This document shows, in pieces, positions 34,651-46,079 of a DNA stretch of 64,000 bases (the stretch's first letter is position 1; the number at the start of each line of letters is the position of its first letter). A program made the position numbers and the translations under genes. The DNA is from Nyssa sinensis (taxonomy: Eukaryota; Streptophyta; Magnoliopsida; Cornales; Nyssaceae). The notes below the pieces were generated by a model, which was not told where the DNA came from, did no database searches, and was given only the letters and a program-made list of their open reading frames with translations. The DNA is taken from positions 31,160,753-31,224,752 of the forward strand of contig CM018038.1 of NCBI GenBank assembly GCA_008638375.1, given 5' to 3'.

Positions 34651-36526
34651 TGAGCGCAGCCGTTGGAAGAGACAAACAACCCTAACTTTTTAAGTCCACT
34701 CCTTTAAGGTGGGAAAAGAATGCCCTCTTTCGGATTGGGGTGTACATGAATACACAAATGAGTCGTCAGCTAGTTTTAGGCTAAATAACAAGCATACCTG
34801 TCACAACCCATAGAGAATATATGTAAAGAGAATAACAAAGAAAACTAAAATTACAATGCTTTGGTCCTATTTACATTCTAAACCCCTTGACATGAATAAT
34901 AGAGAGAGAGAGAGATTATGATAACATGAATAAAATAAGAAAAAAGACATAAAGTAAATAAGATTAAGGGAAAGAGTAGACTCGGGCCAATGAGGCATCT
35001 TACGTATCCATTCGGATAATAGAATCTATCAAGAGTAATAGGATGAATTGAATTGGGAAAAAAAAGAAAAAGTAGGGTTTTAGGGAGCGTACCTGATTGT
35101 TTGTGTTGAATCAAACAAGACTTGTGCTTGAAGTTCTTGATGTTGAACTATGCATTGTGCAGTACTTCGTCTTGAACAGAGTAAAACTCTGTCTTGTTTA
35201 AAACAAAGCTTGTGTAGAGCAAAGCTTGTGTAGAACCTTGACTTGTGTTAAAAAGAGCTTAAAAAATATAGAAAAAGAAATATAGAGAGAAAATTGTTGC
35301 AGTAGCATCTTGCTACTAATTTTTTTTTTTTTTCCTTTAGTTATGGTGGCCAAGGGGTTTTATTTATAGGAAAAAAGTAAGGAGGTTTGATCCAATGGCT
35401 CACAATGAATCCTATTGATGGATAGTCAAGATTAATGCTTAATGGAAAAGAAAATTAGATAAGGAAGTTATTTGGTGCACAAGTAAAAAAAAAAACCCTT
35501 AAAATAAATAGCTTGCTATAGAAATTACTTGGGAACAAGGAATAGGGAAAAATAGACAAGTATTTGGTGCACAAATCTAGGCAAATCCCTTGAAATAAGG
35601 AAGGGAGGAAAATTGGCAAGTTTTGGGTGCATATTTATATTTACTATATCACCCTTAATTCAATGGAGAATTTAGTGACAAGGTAATTACAAAAATGCCA
35701 CTAAGGTATAAAAAGTCAAAATTGTCCTTAAGGGCTAAAATTATCAAATTAACCCAATACGAGTAAAATGACAGAGAAATTACATGTACGCCCATGAATG
35801 ACTAAAATAACCTACGTGGGATAAAAATATGGTAAAATTACCAAAGTGCCCTCCAAATAGCAAAATGACACTAGTATTACAAAAATACTTCTAGAAGGTA
35901 GGGAACTTTTAATATTTACCAAACTACCACTAAAGGGTAGGAAAATACTAGAAACTACCAAAATGTCCTTAGTAGGCATTTAACCAAAATACCCTTAGTG
36001 GGCATTTGACCAAAATACCCTTAAGGGTCCTACTGTATCAAATGACCAAAATGCCCTTAGTGGGAATAATGACCAAAATGCCTTCCATGGGTGAAATGAC
36101 TAAATTACCCTTGGTAGGCATAATGACCGAAATGTCCTTGATGAGCGAAATGACCAAAATGCCCTCAGTGGACATAATGACCAAAATGGCCTTTGTGGGT
36201 GAAATGACCAAAATACCCTTAGTGGGCATAATAATCAAAATATCCTTTATGGGCAAAATGACCAAAATGCCCTTAGTGGACATAATGATCAAAATGCCCT
36301 CTATGGGTGAAATGACCAAAACGCCCTACCTGGACATAATGACCGAAATGCCATCTATGGGCAAAATGACAAAAATGCCCTTGGTGGGCCTAATGACCAA
36401 ATACTTTCTATAGCTGAAAATATGAAATTACTAAATTACTCCTAGGTTGGACATATTGTCATAACTTTTCAAAAATGGCAAAACTAGCTCTACACAATCA
36501 AGGGTCTCAAAATGAGGTGTCTATAA
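34651..36526 (+). repeat. LTR family B, copy 2, inserted in the Tat-2 RT
   Basis: RT homology stops at 34650 and resumes at 36527, leaving about 1,876 bp that match the copy at 7145-8843 and the fragment at 2690. It starts TGAGCGCAGCCG and ends AAAATGAGGTGTCTATA. With no coding region, PBS or second LTR it is most simply a solo LTR. I could not find a clear target duplication, so the edges may be off by a few bases. Its orientation is plus, opposite to Tat-2. Confidence 0.65.
36006..36410. repeat. 27-bp minisatellite (54-bp higher order) in LTR family B copy 2
   Basis: About 14-15 units of TGACCAAAATGCCCTTAGTGGGCATAA alternate with units having TCCATGGGTGAAA in the second half, giving a 54-bp super-unit. 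Because 27 is a multiple of three, both strands stay open (36006-36413 plus, 36038-36319 minus), producing nine-residue peptide repeats such as MTKMPLVGI. These ORFs are not considered genes. Confidence 0.85.
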
Positions 36527-37160
36527 CATTTGAATTTGATTATATCTAGAGTAGGCATCCATGAAACTCATGAATTCGTGACTTGCAATGGCATCCGCAA
36601 ACTAATCAATTATGGGGAGAGGGAAACTGTCCTTGGGACATGCTTTGTTAAGGTTGGTGTAGTCAACACATACTCTCTACTTTTCATTCTTCTTTTTCGT
36701 GAGGACGGTACTGGCGAGCCATTCAAGATTGAAAACTTCCTTTATCATTCCTGCATCAAGTAATCTCTGAACTTCTTCATTGATGATCTTATGAAATTCT
36801 AGAGCGAATGTCCTCTTATTCTGATGTATTGGAGGATAGTTTGGATTAATCATTAACTTGTGAGAGGCGAAGTTGGGGTCAATTCCCTTCATATCCTTAG
36901 TCTCCCAAGCAAATACTGAGAGATTTTTCATTAGAAACTAGATAAGTTTTTATTGATCTAAAGGGGACAAGGTTGTGCCTATCTGCAAGTACTTTTCTTC
37001 ATCCTTTGAACTGAGATCACCTTTATCACTTCTTTCTTTGGTTTTACAATAATATCCCTTCCCTGTGACTTAATGGTTCTTCAATTTTGGAGGGACATTC
37101 CGCCGTGTTGCTTAGATCAAATCTGGATAGTTCGTCCTGATTGAGATTGCACTATAATTT
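36527..37160 (-). pseudogene. Tat-2 pol, 5' part: RT N-terminal
   Basis: It includes LSVFAWETKDMKGIDPN, IINEEVQRLLDAGMIKEVF, EWLASTVLTKKKN and, at its 3' edge, the FMDAYSRYNQIQ segment before the insertion. It corresponds to Tat-1 15690-16090. Frame is held over 36677-36931 only. Confidence 0.8.
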
Positions 37161-39458
37161 TTATTTGGCAATTTTTTCTTTGAGTGCAACTATATAACAC
37201 TCTCGAGTAATGGGTAGACAAGCTTTGATAATCACCACTTTGTCTTGCTGAACAAACTTAAGGCACTGCTGAAGAGTAGATGTGATTGCCCCTATCTGAT
37301 GGATCCAAGTTCTACCAATTATAACATTGTAAAGGGACTTAGCATCCAAGACCAAAAATTCTAAAATCATGGTCTTCTGTTCATCCCCCTTTCCTATTGT
37401 GGTTGGTAGGTTGATCTTGCCCATAAGGAAGCTGAGGTGCCTATTAAATCTCGCCATTACTGCAATGGTTGTTCTGATGTCCTTTAGATCTAGCTTCATT
37501 TGTTTGAACGACTTATAAAACAACACACTAGTGGAGCTTCCTATGTCCATAAGTACCCTTATGATCTAGAAATTAGCAATCTTCAAGGATATAACAAAGG
37601 CATCATTGCAGGGGCAATGCACCCTAAAAAGATTCGATTCAGAGAACTATATTTGAGGTGTTGTTTTCATTCCATTCTCAATTGCTAATATCTAGACAAT
37701 ATGAGGTTCTACCTTGGCCTCCCGAATATATCTCTTTTTGGCTCTATTCGACATCTCGATTATTGTACTATCAATATGCAGTATGAATAACACGTGCTAG
37801 TTGTTTAGTGGTTGCTAATTATTCTGAGAATCAAGTTGCTTAGGCCTCGATTCTTACCTCATTTTAGTGGGCCTATCATCTCGCTGATTTTGCCTCCCGT
37901 CCTAGGGAATGAATTCTCTTAACTGCTCACACTTGATCCGATGTTCAATTTCCTACTTCAGAGCTCTGCGCTCTTTAGTGGTGTAGTCTTGTTCTTTATA
38001 GAAATCACAATACTTGTTCTTGTTCCTTGTCTCTAGATTGCTTTTCATTGGTTTGGGCCACTTCAAGTTTTTGCAAGCTTGGATCTACTAAAAAATATAT
38101 GTTAGGGAGGCATTCAACGGGGTATAAGTTATGTACCTTTCGGAGTGAGAGTTAGCTGGTTCTTCCTTATGAGCTTGCTCCTTGACTTTCCAAAAAAAAT
38201 TCTTTATGTCTTCAAGGTTGATGTACTTTTGAGCTCTTTCCACGAGGACTGCCATTTCGACTAGGGGATTCTTAGTCAACGAGTCCGGAAAGCGTCCAGG
38301 TCCCAGTCTTGAAGTTAAAGTAGCCACCAAGAAACTTGCACTACAATTATTCATTTCTATGAGTTCGGTGTTAAAGCAAGCTATATACTCCTTTAACGTC
38401 TCCCCTTTAGTTTGCTTGATAGTCAACAGGAATTTTGGTCCCTTCCTTAATTTCTTGCTTATTAGGAAGCGATTGCGGAATAGTATACTGAGCTCATAGA
38501 AGTTGTTGATTAAGTTCGGGGGGAGATTATGGAACCATTTAAGGGTTGTACCCTTTAGGCTAGTAACAAAAGTTCTACACATAAAGGCATCGATAGCCTC
38601 GTGCAAAGCCATTGTGTGCTGGTAACAAAAGAAATGATCCTCAAGATCCTCGAAACCGTCATAGAGAGTGAATTTTGGGACAATGATTTTTTTGGGCCGT
38701 TCTTATGCCATTATAGGAGGGATGAACAACTTGGAGAATCTCCTAAGCAGTTTACCTAGTTCGTCTTTCTTTGAAAAAACATGAAATATTTTGGCCGAGA
38801 CGGTCTGATCTTGAGAATCTGCTATCTCCTCAACCTTCTAGGGGAGCTTGGGCTAGTTCTGTGACATTACTTTTGGCACTTGATGTTGAGTTTGCCCTGG
38901 ATTCGATAGTTTATGAATCATTCATGGATTTTGTCTTGTAGTTGTGGAATGATGTTCTTCCATGGGAACTATAGGGTGTTGAACCTCTAGTGACTGAAAC
39001 TTTGGATTTGCTGGGTGTACTCCAGAAGTAGTTGGTATAGGTATTCTAGTTTTGTTATGATAATGAGTGGCATGGTGGATTGGTGGAATACCTCTACCAA
39101 CCGCTTTTGAGGTTTGTGGGTCAGCTCCTGCTTGGGCAGTACCTTAGGGGTGTACCGTTTGTGTATTGGGTGGTTCCACATTACGAGGGCCACCTCTTAT
39201 TGCAAAATTGGTGGGAGGTTGGGCTTCTCTATGGACGGTGTTTTCTAGTAAAGGAGGAGGTGGATTTTATTGGTTTTGTACAAGCGAGGCCAGTGCTTGT
39301 GACGTGGTCATAATCTGTTGCTGCATCTGATTGGATTGTCGTTGCATCTAGTTTAGTTGTTGTTGCAGACGAGTTGGCACATATCCTCTTCCTTTCTTAG
39401 TATGAGGTTGGTCTTGACGATTTGGAGGATTTCTTTTGGGATGAAAGTTTGGGGCCAT
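37161..39458 (-). pseudogene. Tat-2 gag and protease
   Basis: The gag start is ATG 39458 (MAPNFHPKRNPPNRQ), equivalent to Tat-1 ATG 13095. Gag core at 38088-38612 reads MALHEAIDAFMCRTF and LKWFHNLPPNLINNF. The zinc-knuckle counterpart near 37990-38015 has lost its His residues (CDFYKEQDY). Protease is at 37161-37550 with DIGSSTSVLFYKSF and NVIIGRTWIHQIG. Stops separate the pieces. Product roles are as for Tat-1. Confidence 0.82.
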
Positions 39459-39554
39459 TGTTGGTAAAAGTTTGGAGGAAAGGTTTAAGTTTGGTATGAT
39501 GTATGTATTGAACTTTGTTATTATATTGAACTTTGTTTTCTTATTTTAAGCTCG

Positions 39555-39642
39555 TGTTCTATAATCAATAGATTGGTAGAGTCTTATGTACATCTAGTTC
39601 TTATACTCTAGATCACTCTGGAGACACGTGTCATGTTCTGAG
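39555..39642 (-). repeat. Remnant of the Tat-2 5' LTR
   Basis: The text GTGTTCTATAATCAATAGATT ... GACACGTGTCATGTTCTGAG matches 29609-29708 of the 3' LTR. Homology ends abruptly at 39642, and the R-U5 part and PBS between here and gag are gone. This is a deletion after insertion, or an abnormal integrant. Confidence 0.75.
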
Positions 39643-42101
39643 ATGGTTGCATGTATGTCTTTTAGGATCAAGTGACTGGTGGAGAGCAAATTGGTAAGAA
39701 GTTTCAAGTGAAAATCGTGAACAGATTACATGAATTGCTGGAAGTACCATGATTTTGAGTAGGTGAGTTCTAGGTAACGTGTCTTGTAAACTTTGATTTG
39801 CTTACTAGTGTGTACATTCATCAACATTGATTTTTTCTTCCTGGATTAGGTTTTTCTCAAGTTGTGCCCCTTTATTTTTGTTTGATTGTTTTAATTTTTT
39901 GGACATAATTGATATTTTTCATATTTGATTTGTTGAAAGCAAATAGTTAAATCAAGTTCAAACTGAATATCAATTTAAATCCACAACTCATATTCAATTA
40001 GCAATAAATTGAAGTATAGGGATTTTTGCATACCTTGATTGAAAATTTTATTTTTCAAAATTTATTGAAATTACTATCGTAGAAACACTTTGGACACAAT
40101 TTCTTTTTCTTTTTCTAAATTTCTTTTTATCAGATTGCTCAAAAGTTCTAATTAGCATTAATTTTTGTGTTTAATATGTAAGGCATTGCCTGATTCAAAT
40201 TCAATTAGCTACTTACAGTTGCCATAATGCTAAAACTATATTCCAGTAGCAAAATATCACATATATTTCTGATATTAAAAAATACAAATATATGATAAAA
40301 TTATTGGACCACCGTATAATACATAAAAGGGAAAAATGAAAAGAAAAAAAAAATAAAAATATATATCTATATATATATATCTATATACAGACACACACAC
40401 ACGTAGGCATCTATACATACATACATATATATACATATCTATATATAGACACGCACACACACGTGGGCATCTATACAAACATACATATATATATATATAT
40501 ATATATATCATGTTGTGGCGTGATGTGTTTTTTTATTCTTTCCTTTATAATTTTAAGATTGGAATTAATATTATAAAAAATCTATTAAAGACTCTCTCCT
40601 TTTATTCCGTCTCCGTCTACTTTTAAGAAGATAACAAATTGAATAAAATAAGAGATAAGAGACTCTTTCCTTTCCCTCCATCCCCTTTCATTTTCTTCCC
40701 AAATTTTAAACTAAACACAAATTAACTTCAACTTCCTTCTATCTTTCTCTCATTTCTTTCTAAATCCCTCGATCGAATCAAAGTGATGGAAGAAATCATA
40801 TCATTCCACCAAATAATGTAAAATAAACTTTTAATAATTACAAAAAAAAAAAATCATGGAAAATCACAAGTGGATATAATCATATCATAATCAATACAAA
40901 GTGCCAGATAAAGTAGATGAGAATAAAGAGATATGGTTGTGAATTATTTGACTAGATATGTTATTAAAATAATTTAAGGAGAGAAAATTTAAAAATTGCC
41001 AAAAGAAAGGTGGGGTATGGTGGAGTTGACTGACTGAATGAGAATTGTTTATCGGTTTTTGTTTGAAAATGTGATAACAAAACAAAAGGAAATGAAAGAA
41101 ATAGAAGTTTGTAAAGCAATGGTGTGGAGAGAGTGGGGTTGTGTTAGGGATGAGCTGTCTTTTGCTGCAACATTAGATGCTCTTACCTAAGCTGTCTGGT
41201 TTCTGCCCCGAAATACACTCCGTAGTAACCCTTCTGCTTGTACCTTCCACCTCCTGTTTTCTCATTATTATTTTTTTCTCATTGATCCACCACCTCTTAT
41301 CGTCAAAGTTTCAAGTGAACCGAATTGATGGATTGATCAATCAATTTTAAGAAAACAAAGGAGCATAATTTAGTTAGACGGGTCTATTGACCAGTTAAGG
41401 AACCCGACCCACTTAAAAATTTCTCAATTTTACAAAAATCAATCGGATTATTAATCAAATTATTAAAAATACTAATTATGTTTTTTCCCCAATTTTGAAT
41501 TCTAGTTTTTTCAAAATTTTCTAATATACCTAATTTATTTCCGATTTTTTGTTTTCAACTGAATTTTAATCAATTTGAATTCAGATGTCATATTTGAATC
41601 CGAATAATTTTAATGAATTGTGGATTATACAAGTTTTTATATGGTGTCTTCTTAAATTCAATCCAAAACGAAATTAATTATGTGAATTATTATTATTTTT
41701 TTTCACTTTATGCCGAATTTGAAAACTCCAAATTTGAAACTTTTCTTCTTAAAAAAAAAAAGTATTTGATAAAATATATGAAAATTCAGCCAAATAGTTG
41801 CCTTAAATCCTTTTCTGGAACTCTTATATATTAACTAAATATTATAACTGACAATAAAATTATTATATACAAATTTGGACAACCAATTCAACTCTCAGTT
41901 TCTATGGAATGCAATCAGCTTGATATTTATCATTGGCCAATTCACCATAATTTAAGCTTTTAGAGCCACTAATTTTCTAACATTGGCTTTTGTCCAGCAA
42001 TAAGAGCTGTTTAATGTTTTCTACTACTTTTCTTGGAAGCTTATGTCCCTCGTCCCACCTTGACTGCCCATTATTCATAAGAAATGTATCTATGAATATG
42101 A

Positions 42102-42134
<33 letters not shown>

Positions 42135-42511
42135 TAGAGAGAGACAGAGAGAGAGTGATTCATTATCAACAATGACTCAATCAGTGAGCAATGAGAAAAT
42201 GGAAAGACAATAGAAGATGGGTAAAAGACCAAAAAGACGAGAAAAAAAAAGAAGACTTTAGCCAAAGCTTTGTATGAGAACGTCTCCTTTTTCTTTAAGT
42301 TTCAACTTTTCACACACAAAAATCTCAACATTGCGTTCTTTGTCCCCCACTCGCATAACTGTGGAATAATTGAAAGTAAGATTGTGTCCTTGGACGAGGA
42401 CCAGAATTTACTTTGGAAGGAAAATTTTTGTACTAAATATTTAATTATAAATTAATAAAATATAAAGTTTTAATATTGATTGATCTTATATTTTATAAGA
42501 AACGAAATTTC
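39643..42511. other. AT-rich region upstream of the TCP gene, no gene seen
   Basis: It contains compound TA/CA microsatellites (40360-40510 and 42100-42150) and long A/T runs. The ORFs at 40275-40511 and 42071-42265 are read through microsatellites. Part of it probably includes the promoter of the TCP gene. Confidence 0.45.
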
Positions 42512-42522
42512 TTTATATAAAG
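42512..42522 (+). promoter_or_regulatory. Possible TATA box of the TCP gene
   Basis: TTTATATAAAG is a good TATA match about 390 bp upstream of the first in-frame ATG of the TCP gene. In this AT-rich DNA such matches are frequent, so support is weak. Confidence 0.2.
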
Positions 42523-42817
42523 GAATTTATATAGTAAACAAAAATTCCAATCAAAGAAAAAGAACTTCAAAAATTGTATGCTATTTAAGTTTTTTTTATT
42601 AAAGAGTAAAATTGAAATTAAAATAAGGACGAAATATGAAAAAATTCTGACTTAGGACGACAAAAAATATAAATTAAACGAATATATTTAAAATTTATTA
42701 AAAATAAGATTATATACATCTATTTCTCTCGAGATCCCACAATAGCAAGGGACAACCTTTTATTTTATAAATTTTGAAGTGTAGTCAACCACAAAGACTT
42801 GTAAAGTAACGACTTAA

Positions 42818-42889
42818 ATGTTGAAGGTTTCTCCTCTTACTGGATGGACTTCAACAATTGGGCAAACATTGTTTGAAACACCAAGTTGA
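42818..42889 (+). other. Possible upstream ORFs of the TCP gene
   Basis: ATG at 42818 opens a 23-codon frame ([12 protein letters not shown]...) ending TGA at 42887-42889. A second, ATG 42844, opens a 10-codon frame ([10 protein letters not shown]) ending at 42876. Both are out of phase with the TCP start. They matter only if the transcript begins upstream of them, which the sequence cannot show. Confidence 0.3.
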
Positions 42890-42902
42890 TTTTCTTGAGA
42901 CA

Positions 42903-44015
42903 ATGAAATTTATGGAGTCAGAGAGCAATAGTGCCTCAGACCATCGTCCCCGTAAACAGGAGGCTCCTCTCCAACTGGTTCCACTACAAAGTCAATCCGA
43001 ACCGGCCGCATCTGGGTCTGATCCGGCCCCAGCTGATGCTCCCTTCATGGGCTCCATCTCTATCCAGTCAGGACTCTTTTCTTCTACTTCCACCACCACC
43101 ACCAAGGTCGCCAAAAGGCCGTCCAAGGACCGGCACACCAAGGTCGACGGCCGAGGGCGCCGCATCCGCATGCCGGCCGTGTGTGCTGCCCGCGTCTTCC
43201 AGTTGACTAAAGAATTGGGTCACAAGTCCGATGGAGAGACCATCGAGTGGCTTCTACACCAGGCGGAGTCTGCAATAATCGCCGCCACAGGTACCGGTAC
43301 AATTCCGGCCAATTTCTCGAGCCTCAACGTTTCACTTCGCAGCAGCGGCACCACCATCTCCGCTCCACCGTCCATGTCCGCCCCTCTATTCATCCACAGT
43401 GGCGGCGCCGCCATGTTGGGGTTTCATCATCAGCTTTCAGGTGGTACTTATGGGGACGACTCCGGTGAGAATTACATGAAGAAGAGGTTCAGAGAAGATC
43501 TATTCAAAGAAGACATTCATCAACCAGAAGATAACGGCGATGCAACCTCACCTTCGGCTGCAAAACTGGGGAGAACCGGAGTTCAAGACCAAGAACAAGG
43601 TTCAGACCAAAAAGCCGGTTCACTTCAGCCCACCGGCTTCATTCCAGCTCCAGCGATGTGGACGGTTGCACCAGCCACCTCGAACGGCGGCAACGCTTTC
43701 TGGATGCTGCCCATGAGCGCGGGCGCCAACACCTCCACAATCGGAGCCGGGCAGCCAGAGCATTGGCAGTACAAGGCATCACCCATTGGTGGTTTAGAAT
43801 TGGCGGGTGGTGTTCGGTTCAGCCCGGTTCAACTCGGGTCAATGCCGGTTCAGCAGCTGGGGTTGGGTGTCCCACAGACTAACATGGGAATGCTGGCCTC
43901 TATTAATGCATATAGAGGTGGTAGTAGGGTTGATTTGGGGATGAATTTGGAGCAAAATCACCAACCAAACCAAACTAGTGATAGTGGTGAAGAAAACCAT
44001 AAGGATTCTCAATAA
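42903..44015 (+). CDS. Class I TCP transcription factor (TCP9/TCP19-like), single exon
   Basis: Plant-specific nuclear DNA-binding regulator of growth and leaf or meristem development. The product is 370 residues from ATG 42903 ([10 protein letters not shown]); ATG 42912 (MESESNS) is an alternative start. The open frame extends upstream to 42858, but only with a TTG. The TCP domain lies at residues about 70-130: basic part [20 protein letters not shown], helix [21 protein letters not shown], helix [19 protein letters not shown]. The short basic region without the four-residue class II insertion, and the GTGTIPANF that follows, place it in class I. Cys in AVCAARVF is the redox-sensitive position known in class I TCPs. 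The C-terminal half is Gln/Gly/Ser-rich with an FWMLPM patch. No R-domain is seen. GC content is far above its flanks. It targets GTGGGNCCC-type sites by family knowledge. Subgroup naming is from memory. Confidence 0.95.
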   Translation: MKFMESESNSASDHRPRKQEAPLQLVPLQSQSEPAASGSDPAPADAPFMGSISIQSGLFSSTSTTTTKVAKRPSKDRHTKVDGRGRRIRMPAVCAARVFQLTKELGHKSDGETIEWLLHQAESAIIAATGTGTIPANFSSLNVSLRSSGTTISAPPSMSAPLFIHSGGAAMLGFHHQLSGGTYGDDSGENYMKKRFREDLFKEDIHQPEDNGDATSPSAAKLGRTGVQDQEQGSDQKAGSLQPTGFIPAPAMWTVAPATSNGGNAFWMLPMSAGANTSTIGAGQPEHWQYKASPIGGLELAGGVRFSPVQLGSMPVQQLGLGVPQTNMGMLASINAYRGGSRVDLGMNLEQNHQPNQTSDSGEENHKDSQ

Positions 44016-44660
44016 CTTCCTTTTAATACCCGTTTGACTGCATTTTCATTTTCTCTTTTATTCCTACATTTTATTTTTGTTTGTTGTATACAATTATTGG
44101 TATTAATAAGTGGAAACAGTGTTTCATATTTCATTACAATAGATCTTTTAACCTTAGTGTATTCATCTATTTTTATGGATTGTTTTTGTTTTGATTTTTT
44201 TTCTTTTCAAGAGAAATTATTTTATAAGACTGTCATGTCATATGATCATATGTGAAGGTCTCTATGATTACAATTTTTTTTTATAAAATCAACAGAATTA
44301 CTAAAATAATTCTCCTTCTTTGTGTCCAATAAATGGAGATTGTTAGACTTTTGTTAATGAAAAAATGAGGGTTGAATTTTATGGTCATTGGTAGGGAGTA
44401 CTGTCAATTGTGTTGTGTTTTGTTGTGTCGAGGTATGGATATTTAATTATATGAGTCAACTCAAACACGATACGATTAATTAATCGTGTCAAAATTCTTA
44501 ACCCTAACACGACATGTTTATTATACGTGTAACACGACACGTGTAATCCATTTAATAAATAGACCGTGTTAACATGAGTAACACGATACGACTCGTTTAA
44601 CTAATTTAATAAATAGATCGTGTTAAAATCAATACGATTAACACATATAACCCGTTTTGA
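44016..44660. other. 3' flank of the TCP gene with a repeat fragment
   Basis: 44016-44350 is AT-rich and should hold the 3' untranslated region; no single polyadenylation signal stands out. From about 44400 to 44655 short phrases such as ACACGACACGTGTAA and TTTAATAAATAGATCGTGTTA recur, typical of a dispersed plant repeat. It abuts the truncated Tat-3 element. Confidence 0.4.
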
Positions 44661-46045
44661 CACATTCAGAAGATTGAAAGAAATCAAAATTTTAGGGCAA
44701 ATGCATTAGCAAATATGGCTCCCCATCTCAGGCCAGAAAGAGATTCTATGTGGTAAAGATTTCCTACTAGTCAAAACCTAGCATTGAAGCACTCAAAGCT
44801 CTCCAAATTTCAGAACAATCTCTGAATTGGATGACGCCCATTATTAAATTCCTGTCGGAAAGATCACTTCCAGACGACAAAAACCAAAAGGGTTCGAATT
44901 AGGGCAGCTCAGTATTTAATCCTTAAAGAAAAGCTTTATCGAAGGTCTTACATACAATCCCTCCTACTGTGCTTGGCCCTAGAAAAGGTCCACTATGTTC
45001 TAGCTGAGATATATAAGGGGATATTTGGCAACCATAATAGCGGAAGAACCATAGCACACTGAGCACTGATTCAGGGCTATTACTGGCTCAGCATGCTAAA
45101 ACAAGCTAAAGAATATGTTTGGAAGTGTGACAAATGTCAGCGTTTTGCTTTTTACCAACATGAGCTCATCCCTATTACCAGTCCTTGGCCTTTTGTTCGG
45201 TGGGGAATAGACATCGTGGGGTCACTGTCAAAAGCTCCTCAGAACAAAAGATTTATGTTAGTCGCTATTGACTACTTTTCTAAATGAGCAGAAGCAGAAC
45301 CACTAACCCACATACTAAGGTAGAGGTCAAAAACTTTACTTGAAAGAATATTGTGTGCAGGTTCGGTATCCCCAAGGTCATCATTTCGGATAATGGAATG
45401 CAATTCACAAGAAATGTATTCGAAAAGTTTTGTAAGGATCTCCATATTAGTCATCATTTCTCCTTTTCGGGACATCCTTAATCTAATGGGCAAGTTGAGG
45501 TCACCAACCACACTATTTTGGAGGTCATAAAGAAGAAGTTAGAAGAGGCCAAGGGAAGATCGGTGGAAGAGCTCCCTAGGGTTCTTTAGGCCTGCCGAAC
45601 TACTAGGAGAACCTCAATTACAAAGACACCATTCTCACTCGCCTATAGCACCGAGGTGATCATTCATGTTGAAATTTGTATGCCGACCCTTAAAACAGAC
45701 ATCTTTAACCAAAAGACTAATGGCCAAAAGCTCGTAGAAAATCTAGATCTTCTAGAAGAAAGGTGCAAGCAAACTCGAATCAAGACTGAAGCCTACTAGT
45801 AAAAAATGGCCAAATACTTTAACAGAAGGTTAAAACCTATTAACTTTCAACTTAAAGACATCGTTTTATGAAGAATGTTTCCAAATACTAAAGATCCCAC
45901 CATAGGAAAGCTCTCCCCTAACTGCGAAAGGCCCTACAAAGTAACCAAGATTGTTAGACTTACAACTTATTGGTTGGAAGACTTGGCTGGGAAGCCTGTA
46001 CCCAAGCCTTGGAACATTGAGCACCTACGCAAATATTACCAATAA
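44661..46045 (+). pseudogene. Tat-3 pol fragment: RNase H end and integrase
   Basis: The RNase H tail is followed by the integrase zinc finger (KGIFGNHNSGRT, AKEYVWKCDKCQRF), the core start GIDIVGSLSKAP and VAIDYFSK, then frame-broken ISDNG-type text near 45385. The end WNIEHLRKYYQ is followed by TAA at 46043-46045. The zinc-finger His residues lost in Tat-1 are present here. Confidence 0.85.
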
Positions 46046-46079
46046 AAATTGATTTAAGATTTCTTGAATCCTTCAGTGT

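Larger units (their letters stand above)
29277..39642 (-). mobile_element. Second Tat-lineage element, minus strand, decayed and interrupted (Tat-2)
   Basis: Read on the minus strand, the order is a remnant 5' LTR (39555-39642), gag-protease, pol, the antisense gene (on the plus strand) and the 3' LTR (29277-29733). Gag, protease, RT, RNase H and integrase segments match Tat-1 domain for domain. It is much more decayed, with many stops and frameshifts. A family-B LTR of about 1.88 kb (34651-36526) splits the RT. Most of the 5' LTR and the PBS are missing, so it could not replicate even if the frames were repaired. No tandem array lies between pol and the antisense gene. Confidence 0.9.

Noticed and set aside
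36006..36413. 135-codon plus-strand ORF and 93-codon minus-strand ORF of nine-residue repeats
   Set aside because: They are produced by a 27-bp minisatellite inside an LTR; open frames on both strands follow from the period being divisible by three.
40275..40511. 78-codon minus-strand Cys/Tyr-rich ORF
   Set aside because: Generated by TA and CA microsatellites (40360-40510).
42858..42902. TCP start at 42858
   Set aside because: The codon there is TTG. The first in-frame ATG is 42903.
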